From Thauera phenylacetica B4P (GTDB lineage: Bacteria > Pseudomonadota > Gammaproteobacteria > Burkholderiales > Rhodocyclaceae), in the NCBI RefSeq assembly GCF_000310225.1, contig NZ_AMXF01000001.1, forward strand, positions 1-64,000: a stretch of DNA of 64,000 nucleotides, given 5' to 3'. A program made the translations under genes and the position numbers. Under the pieces are notes generated by a model. The model saw only the letters and a program-made list of their open reading frames with translations, made no database searches and was not told where the DNA came from. Below, in pieces: positions 41,849 to 50,643 of the stretch (positions are counted from its first letter, which is position 1; every line of letters starts with the position of its first letter).

Positions 41849-44311
41849 TCAGAAAGCCACGGACAAACCACCCCACACCGTGCGGGGCACACCTACCTCC
41901 AGTGCGTCGTTGTCCACCTTTGCCCAGTAGCGTTTGTTGAAGAGGTTGTCCACATTCAGGCGGAAGGTCACGTCCTTTCCGGCAATCTTGCGCTGGTGGC
42001 GCAACCCCAAGCCAAAGAGTTCATAGCCCGGTGCGATGGCTGTGTTGGCCGCATCAACGGCACGGCTGCCCGTGTGGGTCAAGTTGGCTGCAAAAGTCCA
42101 CCCCGACAACGCAGCAGGCGCGTACTCAGCCGTCAGCGCCACCCGTTGATTGGCCGCGCCCGTCGGGCGCTTGCCGGCGGTGGCGGGATCTCCCGTTTCT
42201 TTCAGCTTGGCATCCAGCCACATTGCGCCGCCGAACAAGGTGACTTCGCGCGTGACTTTCCCGGAGACCGAAAACTCCAGCCCTTGATGCAGCTGTTCAC
42301 CGGTTTGCACGTAGGTGTTGGCTCCATTCGTGTACTCGGCGGGTCTGGAGATGCGAAAGATGCTGGTTTCCCAAGCCAATTGCCCAATCTCGCCCTTGAG
42401 GCCGGCTTCGACTTGCTTGCTCACCAGCGGCGGCATGATTTGATTGACGTTGGTCGTACCGGTTGGCGCCGTGCCGCCCGTTTCCAGACCTTCTGTGTAG
42501 CTCACGTAAGCGGATAGGTCGGGGCGCGGCTTGAATACCAATGCGACGGTGGGCGTGAAGGCGGTCTTCTCATAGGCGGAGTCGGCATACGAGGCCTGAT
42601 CTTCGACCACGCCGTAGCGTCCGCCCAGGTGGATGTCCCACTTCTCACCAAGGGCAACGACGTCATTGATGAAAAATCCGTCTCGCCGAAGATCCGTGTC
42701 GCCACCGCTGTCGTACGTGCCGCTGGGCCGGACAAGGGCAACCGGGTTGTAGATGTTGGTGCTGCCGAAGGCGCTCACCCACGCTGCGTTCCAAGCGAAC
42801 TTCACTCGCGTGTGCTCATAGCCAAAGGCCAGGTCATGCTGAAGGCCCGCCGTCGCAAACTTTCCGTTGGTCGCGAACCGCACCCCAGTGGCCTCGCCCT
42901 TGTCGTTGGGAGAATGCCAAAGATTGACGTCAGCATCACCGTTCGGCGCAATCGAGTCGAAACCGAGCCAAGTGTTGTCGCGCTTGAGAATGTGATGGCC
43001 GATGGCAAGCGAGGAAGACCAATCGCTGCTGAAGCGGTGCTCCAGCTTGCCGCTCATCGCAGTCGAGTCAACATTGAAGCTCGCCCACTGTTGCCCCAAA
43101 AACGTGGATGGGCTGGGCATTGCGGGTATCTTGCCATCTGTGTTCAACGTGAGATTGGGCTGGAATGTCTTCTTGCGTTGCTCGTGCTCAATGTCGAAAT
43201 CGAAGCTTGTGTTCGGGGTGATCTTCCAAGCAACCGCCCCTGAAACGAAGCTGCGCGGCCCATGGACATGGTCGATTTGGTTGCGCTCATCTTCCACTGC
43301 GGCATTCAGGCGAACACCAACGTCATCGGTCAGCATGCGCCCGACATCCACATGCATCTTTGCGTTGCCAAACTGGTTGACGGTCAGATGAAGCTCCGAA
43401 ATGTCTTCCGGCCGCTTGATGACGTAATTGATGACGCCACCGGGACTGGAAAAACCCGCCTGAAGCCCGGACAGGCCCTTGAGCACGTCGACCCGCTCCT
43501 TGTTCTCCAGTCCGACGGTGTACGGCTGTTGAAAGGCGAGACCATTGCGACGGTAGTTGGTGTCGTTGACGAGCGAGAAGCCTCGAATGAACTGGCCGGG
43601 ATACCAGTTGCTGTATGAGTTGCTTACCGACGCGTCGATTTGATCCAGTTTCCCCAGATCGCCGACACCGCGATTGAGCATCAATTCGCTGGAAACACTC
43701 TTGACCGAGAACGGTGTGTCTTTGATCGGGCGTTCGGTGAATCCAGCGACACCGCTACTTGTCACCCAGTAGCCCTCTGCTGCCAAGCCGGTGCGCGTTG
43801 TATCCGCCCCGGCCCTCACCGTTACCACAGGCAACACGGCCTCGGCCGCCGTGTGCGCCGGACTCGCCGGGGTTGGCACCGCAGCCGGCGCAGCCTGCCG
43901 CAACGCGTAGCTGCCATTCGCCTGCCGCACCGCGTCCAGCCCGGAGCCGGCCAGCAGCGCCTTGATGGCGGCATCAAGGGTGTAGGTGCCGCTCAGGCCT
44001 GGGCTGTTGCGGCCCTGCACCAGCTCAGAGGCGCCAGCCAGCAGCACGCCCGAGGCGCCTGCAAACCTGGCCACCACAGTGCCCACCGGCCCAGCAGGAA
44101 TGTCGTAGCGCTTTGGCGCTGCTTCAGCCGAAGATGCCGCCGTGCCGCTGCCCTGCGCATGGGCCACGGTGCTCCAGCCGGACGCCATCAGCGTGCCGCC
44201 CATGAGCGCAAGGTGCAGGGCCACTACCAGGGGCGTGGGCCGGAGGTGGGTCGAATGTGTGGCTTGGGGCGTGGCGGCCCTGCGGCGGGCGTGGATGGCG
44301 CGGTTGGTCAT
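41849..44311 (-). CDS. TonB-dependent siderophore receptor 2 with STN domain
   Basis: 820 aa. Signal peptide to about 52 (ASGWSTVAHAQG), STN domain about 68-140 (RYDIPAGPVGTVVARFAGAS, LAGSGLDAV), TonB box EAVLPVVTV at 157-165, plug (FIRGFSLVNDTNYRRNGLAF, VDVLKGLSGLQAGFSSPGG) and barrel ending VWGGLSVAF. AGGAAG lies 8 bp before the ATG. No FecIR pair directly precedes it; it comes 241 bp after PepSY-2, with a 30-bp palindrome in between, so it may be served by FecIR-2 or be separately controlled. Ligand unknown. Confidence 0.93.
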   Translation of the reverse strand: MTNRAIHARRRAATPQATHSTHLRPTPLVVALHLALMGGTLMASGWSTVAHAQGSGTAASSAEAAPKRYDIPAGPVGTVVARFAGASGVLLAGASELVQGRNSPGLSGTYTLDAAIKALLAGSGLDAVRQANGSYALRQAAPAAVPTPASPAHTAAEAVLPVVTVRAGADTTRTGLAAEGYWVTSSGVAGFTERPIKDTPFSVKSVSSELMLNRGVGDLGKLDQIDASVSNSYSNWYPGQFIRGFSLVNDTNYRRNGLAFQQPYTVGLENKERVDVLKGLSGLQAGFSSPGGVINYVIKRPEDISELHLTVNQFGNAKMHVDVGRMLTDDVGVRLNAAVEDERNQIDHVHGPRSFVSGAVAWKITPNTSFDFDIEHEQRKKTFQPNLTLNTDGKIPAMPSPSTFLGQQWASFNVDSTAMSGKLEHRFSSDWSSSLAIGHHILKRDNTWLGFDSIAPNGDADVNLWHSPNDKGEATGVRFATNGKFATAGLQHDLAFGYEHTRVKFAWNAAWVSAFGSTNIYNPVALVRPSGTYDSGGDTDLRRDGFFINDVVALGEKWDIHLGGRYGVVEDQASYADSAYEKTAFTPTVALVFKPRPDLSAYVSYTEGLETGGTAPTGTTNVNQIMPPLVSKQVEAGLKGEIGQLAWETSIFRISRPAEYTNGANTYVQTGEQLHQGLEFSVSGKVTREVTLFGGAMWLDAKLKETGDPATAGKRPTGAANQRVALTAEYAPAALSGWTFAANLTHTGSRAVDAANTAIAPGYELFGLGLRHQRKIAGKDVTFRLNVDNLFNKRYWAKVDNDALEVGVPRTVWGGLSVAF

Positions 44312-44396
44312 GCTTCGTCTTCCTGGACAAGGGGTTGATCAGCGAAATCAAGCTGCCCCTTCGCGCCAACCCAGCGGAGGAATGGACGATTGGGAA

Positions 44397-44426
44397 GCCT
44401 CTCATCCGGTTAATCGAATGAGAGGC
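44397..44426. promoter_or_regulatory. 30-bp near-perfect palindrome upstream of receptor 2
   Basis: Arms GCCTCTCAT and ATGAGAGGC are perfect over 9 bp; the 12-bp middle CCGGTTAATCGA is itself nearly symmetric, so 26 of 30 positions are self-complementary. It lies 86 bp before the receptor ATG and has no T-run, which favours an operator or mRNA structure over a terminator. Confidence 0.65.
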
Positions 44427-44515
44427 CCAAAAGCGGAACCGTTCGTGATTCAAGTCCTGAATCTTCGAGGAGGCCGGATCCAGCGACGACGGTCAGCGGC
44501 TCCGCATGCCAGTGT

Positions 44516-44530
44516 TGACCACAGTGGTCA
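44516..44530. other. 15-bp perfect palindrome after PepSY-2
   Basis: TGACCACAGTGGTCA, 7-bp arms around one base, starting 22 bp past the PepSY-2 stop. Protein site or weak terminator stem; no T-run follows. Confidence 0.45.
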
Positions 44531-44552
44531 TGTTGCTGGAGCTGTGCTCACT

Positions 44553-45842
44553 TCAGCGCTCCTGTCGCCCGCGCCGCTTGCGCCACCAAATCACCACCCC
44601 GGTGACCGACAGCATGGCCACCACCAGCCCCAAAGCCGAGACCAGGATCCGGCCGGGCAGCCCCAGGATGCGTCCTGAGTGGACAGGGAACTGGGCCTGC
44701 ACAAAGAGGTCTGCCGCTGTGCCCTTCCACGGCTCACGCGCACCCAGAACCCGCCCATTCTGTCCGTCCAGGTAGAGCGCACGCGGCCCCACGCCCCCGG
44801 CGCCATGCTCGTCCTCCGGCGCAAAGAACTGAACCGTGTAGATGCCCACGCTGCGGTCATAGCCGATGGCCCCGGCTGGTTCGGGCCAACCGCGCCGCCC
44901 CGCCTCTTGCGCGGCCAAGGGAAGGATCGCCTCGAACGACACCCCTGGGGCAATGGGCCGATCCAGCGGTGCCGGCGTGCGCGTGTCCGACGGTGAGGGC
45001 GTGACGTCGGACACCCACGACATCGCCGGAAAAAACACCTCCCGGTACAGGTTCAGCGAAAACGCGGTGAAGGCCAGCACCAGCAGCAGGCCCCAGGCCC
45101 ACAGGCTGCCCGCACGGTGCAGGTCGAAATTGACTTTGTATGCATTGGCACGCCAGCGCACCTTCCAGGCCGGGAGCCAGCGCTGCCACCATGCACGGGC
45201 ACGCGAGATGGCCGCCGATGGCCCGCTCTGCCTGCGCGTGGCAGCGGGCAGGGTCAAGTACAGGCCGGTGAAGCAGTCCAGCGTCCACAGCAAGGCCACG
45301 ATACCCATCAGCCACACGCCCCAACGGTCGATGCCGCCCCAGGTGGGCAGGTGCAGGCTGTAGTGCAGCACGTAGAGGAAGGAGACGAAGTTCTCCTGGC
45401 TGATCGGCCACACGGCGCCCCACTCGCGCCGCCCGAGTTCGTTGCCTGTCGCCGGGTCAACGAACACCTGGTTGAAACCCGGTGTGAAGAGCTTGCCGGT
45501 TTTCGGGTTCACCCGAGGCTCGACGAACAGCGCTAGCGAATGGCCGGGCTCGACCGACAACGGCACGTAGGTCACCTCCACCTGCGGATGCCGTGCCTCT
45601 GCCTGCCGCGCCAAGGCCAATGGTGCCAGTAACGGGCCGGCCGCTGCAGCCTGTGCGGGGGCCTCGACGAGGTGCGGGTTGAGCCACTCGTCCAGTTCGT
45701 GGTCCCAGGAGATCACGGCGCCGGTCACCCCCGCCACAAACAGGAAGGCTGCCATGCCCAGGCCCACCCACCGGTGCAGCAGAACCATGGCCGACCGGAC
45801 ACGCCAGCGTCGGGGCGCCGCGCCGCGTTCCGGGCTCACCAT
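44553..45842 (-). CDS. PepSY-domain inner-membrane protein 2
   Basis: 429 aa. Begins with RSAMVLLHRWVGLGMAAFLF (His-containing first helix), then GVTGAVISWDHELDEWLNPH, the conserved family start; other helices near residues 175-195 (GVWLMGIVALLWTLDCFTGL), 235-260 and 385-410 (GRILVSALGLVVAMLSVTGV, ending in WWRKRRGR). Conserved WKVRWRANAYKVNFDLHRAG. Its ATG overlaps the receptor 3 stop, so they form one unit; likely reduces or processes the iron chelate that receptor 3 brings in (inference). Confidence 0.9.
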   Translation of the reverse strand: MVSPERGAAPRRWRVRSAMVLLHRWVGLGMAAFLFVAGVTGAVISWDHELDEWLNPHLVEAPAQAAAAGPLLAPLALARQAEARHPQVEVTYVPLSVEPGHSLALFVEPRVNPKTGKLFTPGFNQVFVDPATGNELGRREWGAVWPISQENFVSFLYVLHYSLHLPTWGGIDRWGVWLMGIVALLWTLDCFTGLYLTLPAATRRQSGPSAAISRARAWWQRWLPAWKVRWRANAYKVNFDLHRAGSLWAWGLLLVLAFTAFSLNLYREVFFPAMSWVSDVTPSPSDTRTPAPLDRPIAPGVSFEAILPLAAQEAGRRGWPEPAGAIGYDRSVGIYTVQFFAPEDEHGAGGVGPRALYLDGQNGRVLGAREPWKGTAADLFVQAQFPVHSGRILGLPGRILVSALGLVVAMLSVTGVVIWWRKRRGRQER

Positions 45843-48325
45843 TGGTAGTTGAAGCTAGCCACCACGGTGCGCCCGCGACCCCGGTAGCAGTAGCCGTCCT
45901 GGCATGAGAGGTAGCGCTTGTCGGTCAGGTTGGTGGCGTTCAGGCCCAGCTTGGCGCCCGGCAGCACCTCGCGCAGGTCGTAGCCGATGCGCGCATCGAC
46001 GATGGTGTAGCCGGCATTGCGCGCGGTGTTCGCGGCGTCTGCGAAGGTCTCGCCCGTCCAGCGGGCGCCCAGGCCCAGGTCAACGCCTTGCAACAGTCCG
46101 CTGCCAAAGCGCTTGTGCACCCAGGCTGCGGCCATGTGCTTTGGGGTGGTGATCGGCCGCTTGCCTTCGTTGCCGTCGTTGCTGCGGGTGATCCTGACGT
46201 CGCTGTAGGTGTAGCTGGCGGTCAGGTCCAGGCCAGCGGCCAGACTGAGGTTGGACTCCAGTTCCACCCCTCTCGAACGCACCTCGCCGGTCTGGACGTA
46301 ATTGACCTCGTTGGCCGGATCGCGGGTCTTGACGTTCTGCTGCACCAGGTTGAACACACTGATGGTGTGGCTGACGCGGCCGCCGTCCGGCTGGTACTTC
46401 AGCCCCAACTCCACTTGCTTGCCCTTGGTGGGCTTGAAGGCATCGCCCGCCAGGTTGCTGCCGAACTGCGGGATGAAGGAGGTGGCCACGCTGGCGTAAG
46501 GCGACCAGGTGTTGTCGATGCGGTAGAGCACGCCCAGGCTGCCGGTGGTGGCGTGGTCGGTCTGAGGTGTGCGCTCACCCGTGCTCAGATCGGTCTGGGT
46601 CTGGCGCACCGTATCGCGCCGCACGCCGGCCGACAGCCGCCAGTTGTCCACCGTGATCTGGTCGTTAAGGTAGAGGCCAGTTTGCGTGCCTTTCACGCCT
46701 TGCTCGACCAGCACGGTATCGGGCCGGGCGATGGCCTGATGGTAGTCAGGGCTCATCATGCTGATCGACGGTGCGCTGCCATACAGGTAGCTCACGTCCG
46801 CCGTCAGGCGGGAATGGTCCAGGCCCAGGGTGAGCGCGTGGCGCAGCGCGCCGGTGGACAGGCGGCCTTCCAGCGCGGTGTCCACGGCCAGGGTCCGCAT
46901 CTTCTCGTAGACGCCGTAGCTGTCGCGCAGGATGGTGGTGCCGTCGGCATCCAGCGTGCCTTCCAAGTACTGGTTGTCGGTGCGCACCCGGGCGTAGCGC
47001 AGGTTCTGGCGCGCGGTCCAGTCGTCGGAAAACTGGTGGCGGGCCTCGTAGCCCAACGCCCACTGCGTCTGCTTCAGGCCGTCGAAGTCGACGTCGCCGT
47101 TCCAGAATTCGGTGAGTGTGCCGTCCGGCGCCTGAAAGGGTTTGGGTGAGCCCGAGGTTTCGTAGCGGTTCCAGTGCGACAGGAAGGTGACCTGGGTGCG
47201 CGCCGAGGGCGCCCAGGTCAGCGCTGGGGCGATGTAGGTGCTGTCGTCGTTGACGCCCACCGTGCCGGTGTTGGCCTTGCGCGTCAGACCCACCAGACGG
47301 TACATCCAGTCGCTCTGCGGTGCCAGCTCTCCGCCCAGATCGAACTGCACCTGGCGGTGGTCGTTCGTACCCAGTTGCACCTCCACCTCACGCACCGTAT
47401 CTCGGCTGGGCCGCTTGCTGACCCGGTTGACGAGGCCTCCGGGGCTGATCTGGCCGTAGGTCACCGAATCCGGACCCTTTACCACCTCCAGGCGCTCCAG
47501 GGCATAAGGCTCGGTGTGGAAGTACGACAGCCAGCCCGTGTTGGGCTGGCGCAGGCCGTCGCGATAATCGGCGTCGGTGGTGACGTCGAAGCCACGCACC
47601 TTGATCTGATCGAACCGCGGATCGTCACCCGCCGTGGCCACCTGCACGCCGGCCGTGTACGCCACGGCATCTTCCACCGTCAGCACCTTGCGGTCTCGCA
47701 TCTGGTCTTCGGTGATCACCGACACCGCGCGCGGCGTTTCCGCCAGCGGGAGGTCGGACTTGGTGGCGCCCAGGCTGCGCCTGGCCACGTAGCCGGTAAC
47801 CGGCCCCGTCGCCGTCTGCTGTTCTGCCCCGGCCTTCACCGTCACCACCGGCAACACTGCCTCGCGGATCACTCCCGGCGTGGGCGCGCTCGCCGCAGGC
47901 ACCGCGCTCTTGCGCAGGGCATAGCCGCCTCCCGGCAGCGCCATCGCCTCCAACCCACTGCCGGCCAGCAGCGCATTCAGCCCGGCCGACACGCTGTAGC
48001 TGCCGCTCAGCCCCTTGCTGGTCAGGCCGGCAACCAGTGCGGCGTTATAGCTCAGGTTGACGCCCGCTGCCCGTGCAAAACGATCCAGCACCGCATCCAG
48101 CGGCCCGGCCGGTACGTTGAATGTCTTGCCCCCCGCCTCTTGCCCGATAGCGGTTTGAGGTGGGGTCTGTGCCTGAGCCGGGGCCTGTGCCGCCGCATTG
48201 ACGGACATGGCCAGCAAGGTGGCTTGCAGCGAGGCCGCCAACAGCGTGCGCTGCGGCAAATGCGGGTGTTTGCGGCGGATGGGGTGGCGCGAAGCGGCAG
48301 CTTGCGCGGATCGGTGCGAGGTCAT
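45836..48325 (-). CDS. TonB-dependent siderophore receptor 3 (FhuA/hydroxamate-like) with STN domain
   Basis: 829 aa. Signal peptide (LLAASLQATLLAMSVNAAAQ), STN about 68-140 (FNVPAGPLDAVLDRFARAAG), TonB box EAVLPVVTV at 155-163, plug with TPRAVSVITEDQMRDRKVLT, VRGFDVTTDADYRDGL, LEVVKGPDSVTYGQISPGG, and barrel ending NLTDKRYLSCQDGYCYRGRG. The Cys-x-Cys end and the barrel motifs resemble FhuA/FoxA-type hydroxamate receptors (family knowledge), so a ferrioxamine- or ferrichrome-like ligand is plausible. Transcribed after fecIR-2 and coupled to PepSY-2. Confidence 0.93.
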   Translation of the reverse strand: MTSHRSAQAAASRHPIRRKHPHLPQRTLLAASLQATLLAMSVNAAAQAPAQAQTPPQTAIGQEAGGKTFNVPAGPLDAVLDRFARAAGVNLSYNAALVAGLTSKGLSGSYSVSAGLNALLAGSGLEAMALPGGGYALRKSAVPAASAPTPGVIREAVLPVVTVKAGAEQQTATGPVTGYVARRSLGATKSDLPLAETPRAVSVITEDQMRDRKVLTVEDAVAYTAGVQVATAGDDPRFDQIKVRGFDVTTDADYRDGLRQPNTGWLSYFHTEPYALERLEVVKGPDSVTYGQISPGGLVNRVSKRPSRDTVREVEVQLGTNDHRQVQFDLGGELAPQSDWMYRLVGLTRKANTGTVGVNDDSTYIAPALTWAPSARTQVTFLSHWNRYETSGSPKPFQAPDGTLTEFWNGDVDFDGLKQTQWALGYEARHQFSDDWTARQNLRYARVRTDNQYLEGTLDADGTTILRDSYGVYEKMRTLAVDTALEGRLSTGALRHALTLGLDHSRLTADVSYLYGSAPSISMMSPDYHQAIARPDTVLVEQGVKGTQTGLYLNDQITVDNWRLSAGVRRDTVRQTQTDLSTGERTPQTDHATTGSLGVLYRIDNTWSPYASVATSFIPQFGSNLAGDAFKPTKGKQVELGLKYQPDGGRVSHTISVFNLVQQNVKTRDPANEVNYVQTGEVRSRGVELESNLSLAAGLDLTASYTYSDVRITRSNDGNEGKRPITTPKHMAAAWVHKRFGSGLLQGVDLGLGARWTGETFADAANTARNAGYTIVDARIGYDLREVLPGAKLGLNATNLTDKRYLSCQDGYCYRGRGRTVVASFNYQW

Positions 48326-48407
48326 CGATTCTTCTTTCGGCAGGACGGATGAGAAACTCCCCGGCCGCGCGATTCGAAGACTTCAGAACCCAGGCCGCAG
48401 AGCGCTT

Positions 48408-48713
48408 TCACCAAGTAGGCCGAACGAGAATCGAAATCCCCTCACCTTGCAGCCGTTTGTCGCCGCCTGGGCCGCTCAGGATTGTCCGCAAGGGCTCTGC
48501 GCCCTTTCGGTGTGGCGATGTAGCCCCCAGTTCATCGCTGGCCAGGCAGTCCCTCAACAGGAGTGCGCGGATGGTGACTCCCAGGAAGGCGTGTTCGGCC
48601 CGGTCATGGCCCTTGCCGACACGCTGGCTGTAGATGGCCCGCTCGGATGCGGCCATCAAGGCCGCGTGCTGGCTGGGGCTCAGGGTTTGGCGCGAAATGA
48701 TCAACTCCTGCAA
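48408..48713 (-). CDS. Doubtful small ORF between fecR-2 and receptor 3
   Basis: Open frame of 101 codons from TTG 48713; no convincing ribosome binding site and no family recognised (TLSPSQHAALMAASERAIYS, then DRAEHAFLGVTIRALLLRDC). It fills most of the 423-bp gap in which the other FecR-receptor junctions (89 and 115 bp) have no gene. It could be a small regulator, a decayed gene or noncoding leader. Confidence 0.3.
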   Translation of the reverse strand: MQELIISRQTLSPSQHAALMAASERAIYSQRVGKGHDRAEHAFLGVTIRALLLRDCLASDELGATSPHRKGAEPLRTILSGPGGDKRLQGEGISILVRPTW

Positions 48714-48748
48714 GGGCGGTCACGCGCGGGTGGCGTGGCGCATGGGTT

Positions 48749-49819
48749 TCACGGCAAGGATTGCGGCCCGACCGTGACCCACCAGCGTGTGCGGTAGGCG
48801 ACGCTGACGGGCTGGGTCTGCGCGAGGAAGCGCAGCGCCTGATCGGTGTCGCGGATGTGGAACACCCCCGACACCCGCAGCCCGGCCACGCGATCATCGC
48901 AGGTGACGCGGCCGCTGCGATAGCGCCCCAGCTCGGCTACCAGATCGCCCAGGCGAATGTTGCGCCCGGCCACGACACCTTCGGCCCAGGCATCGGCCTC
49001 GAAGCCCAGACTTTGCGCGGGCGCGCTGCCCGCTTCGCTGAGCCAGCGGCTTTCGCCAGCGTGAACGATGGCTGGATCGCCAACTTCGGCAGCGGGGTTG
49101 TCGGGATGCAGTGCCACGGCGCCTTCCTGCACGCTGACGCGGGCTCTGTCCGGCTCCAGCCTGACGACAAAGCGCGTACCCAGCGCCTGCATGCGGCCGA
49201 ACGGCGTGTGCACCCAGAAGGGCCGAGAGGAGCGCTTGGCCGCAGCACCCCGGCCGCTGGCGCCGGCATCGGTGCCAGCGTCGGCGCCGGTGGTCACCAT
49301 GATCTCGCCCCGCCGCAGCACGATGAGCCGGCGCTCGCCTTCCACGTCGGTACTGACGGCACTGTCCGTGTTGAGTACAAGCACGGTGCCGTCCGCCAGA
49401 TGCAGGGTCTTCTGCTCGCCCACACTCGTGGAGGCATCCGCCAGCAGGCGCTGCCAGGGGGCATGGTCGCGCGCGGCCCAGCCCAGACCGAGCACCAAAC
49501 CCGAAAGGGAGAGGAGTTTCAACGCTTGACGGCGCTCATGGTGAGTCGATTTGTGGGCCGATTCACGCTGCGCCTCGACCGCCTGCAGCGTGTCCAGCGC
49601 CAGGCGGGTGGGCAACTGGGCCAGGTCGCCGCGCAAGGTGCCGATCCGCGACCAGGCCAGCACGTGCAGCGGATCGGCCCGCAGCCATTGCTCAAAGGCC
49701 TGCCGCGTGGCGTCCGTGGCGCGGTTGTAGTCGAGCTTGACCGACCAGGCGATGGCGGCATCGACCATCTCGTCGGGCAAGCGTTGAGCTTGTTCGGGCG
49801 GCTGTGCGGGAGCGCTCAC
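48749..49819 (-). CDS. FecR-type regulator 2
   Basis: 356 aa. N-terminal sigma-binding DUF4880 (DAAIAWSVKLDYNRATDATR, QWLRADPLHVLAWSRIG), membrane helix (ALKLLSLSGLVLGLGWAAR), periplasmic FecR domain (GEQKTLHLADGTVLVLNTDS, RRGEIMVTTGADAGTD, ALGTRFVVRLEPDRARVSVQ) and a C-terminal STN-like end (RVSGVFHIRDTDQALRFLAQ, WWVTVGPQSLP). Stop precedes receptor 3 with the long gap described. ATGA overlap with fecI-2. Confidence 0.92.
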   Translation of the reverse strand: MSAPAQPPEQAQRLPDEMVDAAIAWSVKLDYNRATDATRQAFEQWLRADPLHVLAWSRIGTLRGDLAQLPTRLALDTLQAVEAQRESAHKSTHHERRQALKLLSLSGLVLGLGWAARDHAPWQRLLADASTSVGEQKTLHLADGTVLVLNTDSAVSTDVEGERRLIVLRRGEIMVTTGADAGTDAGASGRGAAAKRSSRPFWVHTPFGRMQALGTRFVVRLEPDRARVSVQEGAVALHPDNPAAEVGDPAIVHAGESRWLSEAGSAPAQSLGFEADAWAEGVVAGRNIRLGDLVAELGRYRSGRVTCDDRVAGLRVSGVFHIRDTDQALRFLAQTQPVSVAYRTRWWVTVGPQSLP

Positions 49820-50367
49820 GGCTCAAAACGCAGCTCGTAGCAACGGCGCAAGGCCTTGGCGACGTAGCGCTCCGCAGTGGCCAGGGATACGCCCAGGCGT
49901 TGCGCGATCTGCGGGCAGGTCAGCCCTTCGAGTTGCGCCCAAAGAAAGGCTTGGCGAACGGCGGCAGGCAGTTCCTCCAGCGCTTGGTCAACGGCGATCA
50001 GCGCCTCAAGGATGGTCAAGCGCTGCTCGGGACTCGGCGCCTGTGCCTCGGGCAGAGCGGCCAGGGTGTCCAGCCAGGCCTGTTCGATCTCGCGCCGACG
50101 CCAGTGGTCAATGACCAGCCCCCGCGCAATGGTGGACAGATAGGCGCGGGGCTCGTCCAGCCGGGCCGGCATACGGGAGGTGAGCAGCCGAACGAAGGTG
50201 TCGTGTGCCAGATCGGCCGCCCGGTGGGTGCAGCCCAGCTTGCGGCGCAGCCAGCCGTGCAGCCAACCATGGTGGTCGCTGTACAGCGCATGCACTTGCT
50301 GCTGAATGGCGGACTGAGCGGCGGACACGAACACCCTCGCGTGAAAGCTGGCTGGGGTGCTCGGCAC
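49816..50367 (-). CDS. FecI-type ECF sigma factor 2
   Basis: 183 aa from GTG 50367; as in the paralogues, a GTG at 50328 with GAGG six bases upstream may be the true start. Region 2: HHGWLHGWLRRKLGCTHRAA, DLAHDTFVRLLTSRMPA; region 4: LPAAVRQAFLWAQLEGLTCP, QIAQRLGVSLATAERYVAKA. The first 45 residues are nearly identical in the three FecI proteins. Controls receptor 3 (and perhaps receptor 2). Confidence 0.92.
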   Translation of the reverse strand: MPSTPASFHARVFVSAAQSAIQQQVHALYSDHHGWLHGWLRRKLGCTHRAADLAHDTFVRLLTSRMPARLDEPRAYLSTIARGLVIDHWRRREIEQAWLDTLAALPEAQAPSPEQRLTILEALIAVDQALEELPAAVRQAFLWAQLEGLTCPQIAQRLGVSLATAERYVAKALRRCYELRFEP

Positions 50368-50384
50368 CTTGGCTGGTTAGTGTG

Positions 50385-50410
50385 TAATTGGGAATTATTC
50401 GCATTCTATC
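50385..50410 (-). promoter_or_regulatory. Fur-box-like site upstream of fecI-2
   Basis: On the coding strand GATAGAATGCGAATAATTCC then CAATTA, the most AT-rich of the three matching sites (others at 36493 and 60683). Confidence 0.7.
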
Positions 50411-50488
50411 TTGGCATGGAACACGGTGGCAATTGGTTCAGCGCCCGTGTTGCCCGCGTCGCCGGCGCCACCTCCAGGTACGGGGTCC

Positions 50489-50575
50489 GGTCCACAGGCT
50501 ACCCGTACGACGCAAGTCGAAGTCGACCTTGTAGGCATTGGCACACCGGCGCACTTTTCGGGCGGGAAGCCTGCG
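50489..50575 (-). pseudogene. Remnant of a PepSY gene
   Basis: Translating the minus strand gives RRLPARKVRRCANAYKVDFD followed by LRRTGSLW, which matches WLPAWKVRWRANAYKVNFDL...RAGSLW of PepSY-2. About 29 codons are left, without start or stop in phase. The remnant sits between fecI-2 and the DUF5916 gene, evidence that a PepSY gene (or a whole module) once lay here and was lost. Confidence 0.75.
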
Positions 50576-50643
50576 TGTTGAGTCACGAGAAAGGTCATGT
50601 CAAAGTCGTAGAAGCCTGGCAAATCTTGATCAACGCAGCGGTT

